Shown here: in pieces, positions 16,571 through 23,243 of the stretch | Numbering within the stretch: position 1 is the first letter of the stretch | How the letters are laid out: the number at the start of each line of letters is the position of its first letter | Assembly: GCA_036510675.1 (NCBI GenBank) | Contig: DATCDN010000108.1 | Coordinates: forward strand, 1-39,135 | Length of the DNA stretch: 39,135 bases | Reading direction: 5' to 3' | Source of the DNA: JAATGI01 sp036510675 | GTDB lineage: Bacteria > Pseudomonadota > Alphaproteobacteria > ATCC43930 > CGMCC-115725 | Made by a program: the position numbers and the translations under genes | Notes under the pieces: model-generated | The model's input: only the letters and a program-made list of their open reading frames with translations | Databases searched by the model: none | Told to the model about the DNA's origin: nothing

Positions 16571-18300
16571 CACGCCGCCTCGTGTTTCGCGCGCTTCTGG
16601 TCGATCAGTGCGATGAAGGCATCTTCCAGCGTCGGCTCGGGATTGTCGCGGGTCGCGATGCTGGCCTTGAGTTGGTCGGGCGTGCCTTGCGCGATGATTT
16701 TGCCGGCGTCGATCAGCGCGACGCGGTCGCAATATTCCGCCTCGTCCATGAAATGGGTGGTGACGAGAATGGTGACGCCATGCGCCACCATGGCGTTGAT
16801 ATGCGCCCAGAATTCGCGCCGGGTCAGCGGGTCGATGCCCGAGGTCGGCTCGTCGAGGAACAGGACGCGCGGCCCATGCATCACCGCGCAGGCGAGGGCC
16901 AGGCGCTGCTTGTAGCCGAGGGGCAGGGCGCCGGAATTGGTGTCGAGATAGGGTTTGAGGGCGAATGCCCCGACCATGCGGTCGATCGCCGCGCGCCGCG
17001 CGGCGCCGCCGAGCCCATAGGCGCCGGCGAAGAAGGCGAGGTTCTGCGCCACGCTGAGATCGCCATAAAGCGAGAATTTCTGCGCCATATAGCCGAGCTG
17101 CGCGCGCGCCGCCGCCGCCTCGCGATAGAGATCGAGCCCGGCGACGTGGGCGGTGCCGGCGGTCGGCTTCAACAATCCGCACAGCATCTTGAAAGTGGTG
17201 GATTTGCCGGCGCCGTTGGCGCCGAGCAGGCCGAATATCTCGCCCTGGTGAATGGTGAAATCGATGTGGTTGACGGCGATGAACGCGCCGAAGCTCTTGG
17301 TCAGGCCCTTGGCCTCGACCACCGCGCCCGGCATCGGCGGGACATTCATCTTGCCGGTCAGCGCGGATTCGCCCTTGCGCGCGCCGCCCAGTGCCGCGAC
17401 GAACGCATCCTCGAAGCGCGGCGCTGTCGGCTCCAGCGTCGCGCCGGGTACGCCGAGCGTGGCGGGCGTCGGCGGCTTCGCCCCTTCCGCCAGGACGAGG
17501 CGCACGCTCGATCCCTGGACCACGCCGTCGGTGATCTGGGCGAGCTGCAACGCCTGGGTCAGCACCCGGCGCCGGTCGTTGCCGAGATTGCGCAGGAGGT
17601 AGCTGCGCCCCGCCATGGTCCCCGTCAGGTCGGCCGGCGCGCCGCCATAAATCAGCTTGCCCTCATTGAGCAGCAGCACCTCGGCGCAGCGTTCGGCCTC
17701 GTCGAGATAGGCGGTGCTCCAGATCACCGCGATGCCCTGATCGACCAGCTCATAGACCATGCGCCACAATTCGCGGCGCGAGATCGGATCGACCCCGACG
17801 CTCGGCTCGTCGAGCAGCAGTAATTGCGGCGTGTAGATCAGCGCGCAGGCGAGGCCGAGCTTCTGTTTCATGCCGCCCGAGAGGCGCCCGGCCAATCGCG
17901 TGGTGAACGGCGCGAGGCCGGTGAAATGCATCAACTGCTCGAAGGCATGGCGGCGCGCCGGCCCGACCACGTCGCGCAGATCGGCATAAAGGTTGAGATT
18001 CTCGGCGACGGTCAAATCCTCATAGAGGCCGAATCGCTGCGGCATATAGCTGACGGCGCGATGGATGGCATCGGCGTCGCGCCGCGTATCGTGGCCGCAA
18101 ACGGTGACGCGGCCTTCGCTGGGCAGCAGCAGCGTCGCCATCAGCCGCATCAGCGTGGTCTTGCCGGCGCCGTCCGGCCCGACCAGCCCGGTGACATGGC
18201 CGCCGGTGATGGTCGCGGACAGATCGGCGATCGCGGCGGCCGGGCCCTTGCCGAACCGTTTCACCAACCCATCGAATTGGACCGCCGGCGGCTCGCTCAT
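16570..18300 (-). CDS. ybhF: Tandem ABC exporter ATPase, YbhF-like
   Basis: 576 residues with two nucleotide-binding domains. Domain 1: Walker A GPDGAGKTT (41-49), signature LSGGMKQKL, Walker B LLLLDEPSVGVDP, but the H-loop region reads WSTAYLDEAE (Ala for His). Domain 2: Walker A GANGAGKST, degenerate signature LPLGYKQRL, Walker B VLFLDEPTSGIDP, H-loop TTHFMDEAE. The asymmetry means one composite ATP site is probably degenerate, as in E. coli YbhF. A linker of about 70 residues joins the halves. It energises the two downstream permeases. Start and stop overlap neighbours by 4 bp on both sides, so translation is tightly coupled. Confidence 0.95.
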   Translation of the reverse strand: MSEPPAVQFDGLVKRFGKGPAAAIADLSATITGGHVTGLVGPDGAGKTTLMRLMATLLLPSEGRVTVCGHDTRRDADAIHRAVSYMPQRFGLYEDLTVAENLNLYADLRDVVGPARRHAFEQLMHFTGLAPFTTRLAGRLSGGMKQKLGLACALIYTPQLLLLDEPSVGVDPISRRELWRMVYELVDQGIAVIWSTAYLDEAERCAEVLLLNEGKLIYGGAPADLTGTMAGRSYLLRNLGNDRRRVLTQALQLAQITDGVVQGSSVRLVLAEGAKPPTPATLGVPGATLEPTAPRFEDAFVAALGGARKGESALTGKMNVPPMPGAVVEAKGLTKSFGAFIAVNHIDFTIHQGEIFGLLGANGAGKSTTFKMLCGLLKPTAGTAHVAGLDLYREAAAARAQLGYMAQKFSLYGDLSVAQNLAFFAGAYGLGGAARRAAIDRMVGAFALKPYLDTNSGALPLGYKQRLALACAVMHGPRVLFLDEPTSGIDPLTRREFWAHINAMVAHGVTILVTTHFMDEAEYCDRVALIDAGKIIAQGTPDQLKASIATRDNPEPTLEDAFIALIDQKRAKHEAA

Positions 18301-19286
18301 CGCGCCTCGTCCAGCGATACCGTGACCGGCATCCCCTGGCGCAGGCCGGCATCGGGATCCGCCACGATGATGCGCAGGCGATAGACGAGGTCGGTGCGTA
18401 GCGCCGCCGTCTCGACCGATTTGGGGGTGAACTCGGCGAGCGGCGAGATGAAGCCGACGGCGCCGCGATAGGTCTTGCCGTTCGCGGCGTCGGTGTGGAT
18501 GGCGACCTTCATGCCCGGTCGAACCCGGCCGAGTTCCGGCTCGCCGACATAGGCGCGCACCCAGACCTGCCGGTCGAGGGTGAGGGTAAACACCGTCTCC
18601 CCCGGCTGCACGATGGCGCCCCGCTCGCGCGCCCGGGTCAGGACGATGCCATCATCGGGCGCCACCAGATCGGCATCGGCCAGCCGGCGCCGGGTCTCCA
18701 CCAGTTGCGCCGCTTCGGCATCGAGCTGCGCCTGGGCGGCGGCGATATCCTCGACGCGCGGGCCGGCAACCACGAGATCGAGCGCGGCCTGGGCCGAATT
18801 GGTCAGCGCCTGTGCCGAATGCAGGGTCATCGCGGCATTGTCATAGCTTTGCCGCGAGGTGACGCGGGTCTCCAGCAAATGCTCCTGGCGCGAATAGGTG
18901 ACCTGGGCGTTGGCGAGATTGGCTTTGCGCTCGGCGAGGGCGGCGCGCGCCTGGGCGATTTCCTCGGGCCGGCTGCCATGTTTCAGCTTCAGGAGATTGG
19001 CCGACTGACCTGCGATGCGCGCCTGTTGCAGGCGGATATCGTCGTCGAAATAGCTTTTGTCCAGCGACGCCAGCACCTGGCCGCGCTTCACCGCATCGCC
19101 CTCATCGACAGTGAGGGCGGCGATCCTCCCGGCGACCTTGAACGCCAGATCGACCTGGCGCACGTCGATATCGCCATAGAGGGTGAGGCGCGACGCCGGC
19201 TCACCGGTGTGCCATAGCCGCCACGCCAGAACGCCGCCGGCGATGACGACCAGCACGATGATAATCGGGATGATTCGGCGCCTCAT
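18297..19286 (-). CDS. ybhG: HlyD-family periplasmic adaptor, YbhG-like
   Basis: 329 residues from ATG at 19284-19286, overlapping the TetR stop (ATGA); the track frame running further upstream overlaps tetR and is not used. N-terminal anchor RRRIIPIIIVLVVIAGGVLA, biotinyl-lipoyl-like half motifs (LYGDIDVRQVDLAFKVAGRI; ADLVAPDDGIVL), and a long coiled-coil hairpin of Ala/Gln/Arg-rich helices between them (about 75-200). The C-terminal beta-barrel has VWVRAYVGEPELGRVRPGM. It links the inner-membrane exporter to an outer-membrane channel, which is not encoded here. The gene order tetR-ybhG-ybhF-ybhS-ybhR is the same as in E. coli. Confidence 0.93.
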   Translation of the reverse strand: MRRRIIPIIIVLVVIAGGVLAWRLWHTGEPASRLTLYGDIDVRQVDLAFKVAGRIAALTVDEGDAVKRGQVLASLDKSYFDDDIRLQQARIAGQSANLLKLKHGSRPEEIAQARAALAERKANLANAQVTYSRQEHLLETRVTSRQSYDNAAMTLHSAQALTNSAQAALDLVVAGPRVEDIAAAQAQLDAEAAQLVETRRRLADADLVAPDDGIVLTRARERGAIVQPGETVFTLTLDRQVWVRAYVGEPELGRVRPGMKVAIHTDAANGKTYRGAVGFISPLAEFTPKSVETAALRTDLVYRLRIIVADPDAGLRQGMPVTVSLDEAR

Positions 19287-19927
19287 GGCGCGGCCTCCCT
19301 TGGCAAGAGCCCCGTCAGCATCAGATCGAGATGGGCGCGGCACAGCGCGCCAATGTCGAGCGGGCGCGCTGCCACTGGGCCGAATGCGTGCGTCCACAGC
19401 AGCGCCACGACCAGGGGTGCCACGGCGCAATAGGCGGCATGTTCGGCGTCGAGCGGCCGGAATTCGCCGCTATCGACGCCGCGCTGCAGGATTTTGCGGA
19501 TTACGTCGAGGCCCCGGCCGACCACTTCATCGAGATAGAAGCGGGCGAGCTCCGGGAAATTGCCGGACTCGCCGATGACAATTTTCGGAATCGCGGCGAT
19601 CGGCGAGGCGGCCAGGCCCTGAAACGCGCCGACCATGCGCGCGATGGCCTCGGCGGCGGTGGCGGCGGCGGGGGCGTCGGCGATACGGTCGAGGGCTGGC
19701 ACCAGCGTGTCGCGGATGACCGCCTTGAACAACTCTTCCTTGTTGGGGAAATAGAGATAGAGGGTGCCCTTGGTCACACCCGCCACGCGGGCGACATCGT
19801 CGAGCCGGGTGGCGGCATAGCCGCGCTCGCCGAACACGGCCAGCGCCGCGGTCACAATCTCCTGGGGACGGGCGTCCTTGCGGCGTTGCCATCGGGCGGC
19901 AGGCGGTTGGGCAGGAACAAGTGGCAT
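19283..19927 (-). CDS. cecR: TetR-family repressor, CecR/YbiH-like
   Basis: 214 residues. The N-terminal helix-turn-helix (about 23-70) contains IVTAALAVFGERGYAATRLD, then VARVAGVTKGTLYLYFPNKE, the standard TetR DNA-binding core. The C-terminal ligand domain includes IPKIVIGESGNFPELARFYL, typical of the CecR/YbiH group. It heads an efflux operon and has a perfect palindrome across its own -10 region, so autorepression with induction by an exported compound is the likely logic. In E. coli CecR affects cefoperazone and chloramphenicol sensitivity; the ligand here is unknown. Confidence 0.93.
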   Translation of the reverse strand: MPLVPAQPPAARWQRRKDARPQEIVTAALAVFGERGYAATRLDDVARVAGVTKGTLYLYFPNKEELFKAVIRDTLVPALDRIADAPAAATAAEAIARMVGAFQGLAASPIAAIPKIVIGESGNFPELARFYLDEVVGRGLDVIRKILQRGVDSGEFRPLDAEHAAYCAVAPLVVALLWTHAFGPVAARPLDIGALCRAHLDLMLTGLLPREAAP

Positions 19928-19938
19928 GGCGTTCCGGT

Positions 19939-19960
19939 AATAACTTACCAGAAAGTTATT
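19939..19960. promoter_or_regulatory. Palindromic operator of the cecR-ybh operon
   Basis: AATAACTT (19939-19946) and AAGTTATT (19953-19960) form perfect 8-bp arms around ACCAGA. It is 11 bp upstream of the TetR-family start and overlaps the proposed -10 hexamer. Arm length and centre are in the range of TetR-family operators. Confidence 0.75.
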
Positions 19961-19981
19961 TAATTAGAAGCGCGCTGTCAA
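19953..19981 (-). promoter_or_regulatory. Sigma70-type promoter of the cecR-ybh operon
   Basis: On the minus strand a perfect TTGACA (19976-19981) is followed, after 17 bp, by TAACTT (19953-19958). The spacer is AT-rich. The -10 hexamer lies within the operator arm, so repressor binding would block RNA polymerase. Confidence 0.65.
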
Positions 19982-20030
19982 GAATCGTAAGAACGAAGTT
20001 TAATTGCCTATTTCTAAAGCTTATAAATGA

Positions 20031-20056
20031 CAATGGCGGCCAACGAGCCGCCATTG
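20031..20056 (-). terminator. Hairpin terminator after the His/Gly-rich secreted protein gene
   Basis: Perfect 10-bp arms CAATGGCGGC and GCCGCCATTG around CAACGA, 19 bp past the stop of the minus-strand gene at 20075. The following minus-strand bases (TCATTTATAAG) are only moderately T-rich, so efficiency is uncertain. It also insulates the gene from the cecR promoter region. Confidence 0.6.
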
Positions 20057-20074
20057 CTGAAACGTGACTAAACT

Positions 20075-20845
20075 TTAGTGGTGGCCCATATGCATGCCGC
20101 CATGCCCGAAGCCGTGCCCCATGCCGCCGCGGTTGAAGCCGCCCCGGTTGCCGCCACCCCGGTTGAAGCCGCCCCGATTGAAGCCGCTGTGGTTGAAGCC
20201 ACCGTGGTTGCCACCGCGGTTGAAGCCACCGCGGTTACCCCGGTTGAAGCCGCCCCGGTTGAAGCCCGCGCGGTTGAAGCCATGCTGGCCGCCCGCGTGC
20301 CGATCGAAGCCGCCGCGATGGTCACGGAAATTGTCGTGCCGATCGAAGCCGCCGCGATGATCGCGGAAATTGTCGTGGCGGTCGAAGCCGCGATGATCGC
20401 GGAAGCCCGCGCGGTGGTCGAAGCGCCGATGGTCGAAGCCGCGGTGGTCGAACCGGCGATCGAAGCCGCGATTGCCCTGCCAGCCGCTATAGGCGATGAC
20501 GCCCGGCCCATAGGAGCCATAACCGCCATAGCCGGACCCACCGTATTCGAGACCCAGCCCGACGCCGACGCCGAGCCCGACCGCGAGGGCCGCGGCACCG
20601 GCACCATCGTCACCATAGCCATAGCCATTGCCCGTGTAGGCCGGGCCGGCGCCATAATCGCCATAGGCGCCGTCATAGCCGGAGACGGCATAGCCGTCGG
20701 CGGTGTAGGTGCCGGGGCAGGTATAGGGATAGGAATAGCTGCAATCGGCGTAATAATCCTGCGCCTGAGCCTTGGTGCCGCCGGCAACGAATAGCGGCAC
20801 CGCCGCCAGTGCCGCCAGCGCGAATAGTTTCGCGAGCCTCGACAT
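20075..20845 (-). CDS. Secreted low-complexity Gly/Arg/His/Phe-rich protein
   Basis: 256 residues, not a family I recognise. A clear signal peptide (MSRLAKLFALAALAAVPLFV, cleavage near AQAQ-DYY). The mature part has three zones. The first is a Tyr/Gly-rich stretch with a Cys pair in CSYSYPYTCPG and a short Ala/Gly/Val hydrophobic patch. The second has repeated F-D-H-R, F-R-D-H-R and F-D-R-H-D-N units. The third has many G-G-F-N-R-G units and ends in GGMHMGHH. The His and Met richness suggests metal binding (copper, nickel or zinc), but this is inference. AGGAGGACAGA before ATG is a strong ribosome site. It has its own promoter and terminator and lies next to a second Gly/His-rich secreted protein. 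Confidence 0.8.
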   Translation of the reverse strand: MSRLAKLFALAALAAVPLFVAGGTKAQAQDYYADCSYSYPYTCPGTYTADGYAVSGYDGAYGDYGAGPAYTGNGYGYGDDGAGAAALAVGLGVGVGLGLEYGGSGYGGYGSYGPGVIAYSGWQGNRGFDRRFDHRGFDHRRFDHRAGFRDHRGFDRHDNFRDHRGGFDRHDNFRDHRGGFDRHAGGQHGFNRAGFNRGGFNRGNRGGFNRGGNHGGFNHSGFNRGGFNRGGGNRGGFNRGGMGHGFGHGGMHMGHH

Positions 20846-20873
20846 TCTGTCCTCCTAATTTTGTGTCGAGGCG

Positions 20874-20903
20874 AGTATAAGTATTGAGTCAAGATATGGT
20901 TAA
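20874..20903 (-). promoter_or_regulatory. Candidate promoter of the His/Gly-rich secreted protein gene
   Basis: Minus strand TTAACC (20898-20903), 18 bp, TATACT (20874-20879), about 29 bp before the start codon. It sits in an AT-rich tract (about 20870-20985) unlike the surrounding sequence. A further TTGACA lies upstream in the same tract. The call rests on pattern only. Confidence 0.4.
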
Positions 20904-21045
20904 TTTATTGTCAATATATTTGGTTAACATTCCAGTGATATGCTCGCAAAACGAGTATTTATATTCGAACATTAGGTAATAGCGCGAATCGGCCGCGCCG
21001 GTGGCGCATCCCCGCCGGATGAAGTGACGGCGGGCAAAAGGCGCG

Positions 21046-21078
21046 CAAAAAAAATGGCGACGCCGAAGCGCCGCCATT
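21046..21078 (-). terminator. Rho-independent terminator with UUCG loop
   Basis: Minus strand AATGGCGGCGC-TTCG-GCGTCGCCATT (21053-21078), one G-T mismatch in an 11-bp stem, followed directly by a run of T (A-run 21047-21054 on the plus strand). It lies 22 bp past the stop of the Gly/Tyr-rich gene at 21101. A textbook intrinsic terminator. Confidence 0.9.
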
Positions 21079-21100
21079 CTCCCATTAAATCTGGTAGGCG

Positions 21101-21460
21101 TTAGCGGTGATGATGCCACCCGCCGCCGCCGCCATGGCCGCGTCCGCCGCCGTGCCAACCGCCATGGCCGTAGCCGTGTCCATAATAGCCGTGGCCATAA
21201 TGGCCGTAATAGCCGCCATAGCCGCCGCCCCAGCCGAAGCCGACACCGACGCCATAGCCATAAGACGGGTAGCCATAGGCATAGCCGGGATAGGCATAGT
21301 AGGGACTGTAGTAGGGATTATTATAGGCATAGGGCGCCGCATAGGTCGGCCCCACATAGACTTGCTGCGCGTTCGCCGGCTGCACGGTGGTGGCGGCGAT
21401 CGCTAGCGGCGCGGCAACCGCAATTGCGCCAACCGCGAGAATTTTACCGAGCCGTGTCAT
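21101..21460 (-). CDS. Secreted Gly/Tyr/His-rich small protein
   Basis: 119 residues, no recognised family. The signal peptide MTRLGKILAVGAIAVAAPLA is followed by a cleavage site near ANA-QQV. The mature chain is a Tyr/Pro/Gly-rich region (PYYSPYYAYPGYAYGYPSYG) followed by G-H-G-Y and G-G-W repeats and ends WHHHR. GGAGATGGGAC precedes the ATG. It resembles the secreted protein at 20075-20845 in design (signal peptide, Gly/aromatic repeats, His end) without clear sequence identity. It lies just behind trpE with 112 bp between, and ends in a strong terminator. Confidence 0.78.
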   Translation of the reverse strand: MTRLGKILAVGAIAVAAPLAIAATTVQPANAQQVYVGPTYAAPYAYNNPYYSPYYAYPGYAYGYPSYGYGVGVGFGWGGGYGGYYGHYGHGYYGHGYGHGGWHGGGRGHGGGGGWHHHR

Positions 21461-21572
21461 GTCCCATCTCCTCTTGAGGGCTCCTGCATGAGAAGTATAT
21501 GTGCTGGGCGCCCACGTCGTGCCCGGATTACATTTAATTTAAGTTCGGAACTGGCGGTCGGCCACGGCCGCT

Positions 21573-23075
21573 CTACTGCCGCGCGAACCGGACGGCTTCC
21601 TCGGCCGCGACGAACAGGGCGCGCATCTTGTCCAAGGCTTCCTGGTATTCAGCGGCCGGTTTCGAATCCGCCACCACGCCGCCGCCGGCCTGGGCGATCA
21701 TCACCCCGTCCTTGACGATCGCGGTGCGCAGCACCAGGCAGGTATCCATGCTGCCATCGCCGGCGAAATAGCCGATGGCGCCGCCATAGATGTTGCGGCG
21801 CTCGATCTCCAGCTCGTCGATGATTTCCATTGCCCGCACCTTGGGCGCGCCCGATAGCGTGCCGGCGGGGAAACCCGCGATCAAGGCGGCGAGCGCGTCG
21901 AATTTGGGATCGAGCGCGCCCTCGACGTTGGAGCAGATATGCATGACATGGGAATAGCGCTCGATGGTAAAGCTCTCCGTCACCTTCACCGTGCCGACCC
22001 GCGACACCCGGCCGACATCGTTGCGCGCAAGATCGACCAGCATCAGATGCTCGGCGCGCTCTTTCGGGTCCGCCAGCAATTCTTCCTCGAGCTGCTTGTC
22101 CTCGACGGCATTGGCGCCGCGCCGCCGCGTCCCGGCCAGTGGGCGGATCGTGACCGTGCCGTCGCGCACCCGCACCAGGATTTCCGGGCTCGACCCGACG
22201 ATGCTGAACCCGGGGAAATCGAGGAAGAACAGGAATGGCGATGGGTTCAGCCGGCGCAGCGCGCGATAGAGCGAAAAGGGCGGCAGCTTGAACGGAATCC
22301 GCATCCGCATCGAGGGCAGGATTTGAAACGCCTCGCCGGCGCGGACATATTCCTTCGCGGTCTCGACCATCGCCATGTATTCGTCGCGGCTCATGTTGCC
22401 GGCGGGCGGCGGCAATTCGCGCACCGTCTCGGCGGTCTCGCGGCGATGGGGCAGGCTGCGCTCGAAATCGGCCAACACATCGGCCAGCCGCTCCTGCGCC
22501 TGCTCATAGGCGGCGCGCGCCGAAATCTCCGCGTTCGGCCACACCGTGGTCACCAGCGTGACGCGGTCGGCGATATTGTCGAAGATCGAGATCACCGACG
22601 GCCGCAGGAACAGCCCGTCCGGCATGTTCAGCGTATCGGGATTGGTGTCGGGCAGGCGCTCCATCAGCGCCACCATATTATAGCCCATATAGCCGAAGAG
22701 GCCCGAGGCCATCGGCGGCAGCGGCGCCGGCGTCGTGACCTTGCACTCGTCGACCAGCCGGCGCAGCGAGGCGAGGGCGCCGAGATCCTCCGGCTCGAAC
22801 GCCTCGACATCGGCCCGCGCGCGGCGATTGATCTCGGCGCGGTCGCCGAAACAGCGCCAGATCAGATCGGGCTTCAGCCCGATGACGGAATAGCGCCCGC
22901 GCGTAGCGCCGCCCTCGACCGATTCAAAGAGGAAACTGTTGGGCCGCCCATCCGCCAGCTTGAGCATCGCCGATACCGGCGTCTCCAGATCGGCGACGAA
23001 CGAGGTCCACACCAGCACCGGCCGATAAGCGGTAAATTCCCGCTCGAAGGCGGTGAAATCGGGCGTTAGTTGCAT
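21573..23075 (-). CDS. trpE: Anthranilate synthase component I
   Basis: 500 residues. N-terminal domain with FLFESVEGGATRGRYSVIGL, the tryptophan-feedback region (FES where many enzymes have LES). The C-terminal chorismate-binding domain has GSSPEILVRV, PLAGTRRRGA (Ala rather than the Lys of PabB, so TrpE), EELLADPKERAEHLMLVDLA, RNDVGRVS, and FPAGTLSGAPKVRAMEIIDE. It converts chorismate and glutamine-derived ammonia to anthranilate with TrpG. It lies downstream of ppiD as usual in alphaproteobacteria, but trpG does not follow; two secreted-protein genes do. A compact repeat fills the ppiD-trpE gap and may affect coupling. Confidence 0.95.
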   Translation of the reverse strand: MQLTPDFTAFEREFTAYRPVLVWTSFVADLETPVSAMLKLADGRPNSFLFESVEGGATRGRYSVIGLKPDLIWRCFGDRAEINRRARADVEAFEPEDLGALASLRRLVDECKVTTPAPLPPMASGLFGYMGYNMVALMERLPDTNPDTLNMPDGLFLRPSVISIFDNIADRVTLVTTVWPNAEISARAAYEQAQERLADVLADFERSLPHRRETAETVRELPPPAGNMSRDEYMAMVETAKEYVRAGEAFQILPSMRMRIPFKLPPFSLYRALRRLNPSPFLFFLDFPGFSIVGSSPEILVRVRDGTVTIRPLAGTRRRGANAVEDKQLEEELLADPKERAEHLMLVDLARNDVGRVSRVGTVKVTESFTIERYSHVMHICSNVEGALDPKFDALAALIAGFPAGTLSGAPKVRAMEIIDELEIERRNIYGGAIGYFAGDGSMDTCLVLRTAIVKDGVMIAQAGGGVVADSKPAAEYQEALDKMRALFVAAEEAVRFARQ

Positions 23076-23090
23076 CGCGATCTCTATTCC

Positions 23091-23220
23091 CCCTCTCCGC
23101 CCTTGGGGGCGGAGAGGGTTGGGGTGAGGTGGGGGAATCTCGGTGCTCGGTGCACTCCCACCTCACCCTCCCATCGCTTCGCGATGGGCCCCGCCCTCTC
23201 CCCCCACTGGGGGGAGAGGG
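23091..23220. repeat. Dispersed GC-rich multi-hairpin repeat between ppiD and trpE
   Basis: Outer hairpins CCCTCTCCGCCC-TTGG-GGGCGGAGAGGG (23091-23118) and CCCTCTCCCCCC-ACT-GGGGGGAGAGGG (23194-23220). A central CCCATCGC-TTC-GCGATGGG sits between GGTGAGGTGGG and CCCACCTCACC, which pair with each other. This is the CCCTCTCC...GGGGTGAGG repeat type common in alphaproteobacterial genomes. It would fold strongly in the ppiD-trpE transcript. Confidence 0.85.
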
Positions 23221-23243
23221 GAAAGCGGCTGTCGGCCATGTGC

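Noticed and set aside
15449..17182. 577-codon minus frame including ybhS
   Set aside because: The first part overlaps ybhF in another frame. The real ybhS start is the ATG at 16568-16570, which overlaps the ybhF stop by 4 bp.
20068..20892. 274-codon alternative minus-strand frame and 238-codon plus-strand frame over the secreted His/Gly-rich gene
   Set aside because: Both are low-complexity products of the repeats in other frames; only the frame at 20075-20845 has a signal peptide and a strong ribosome site.
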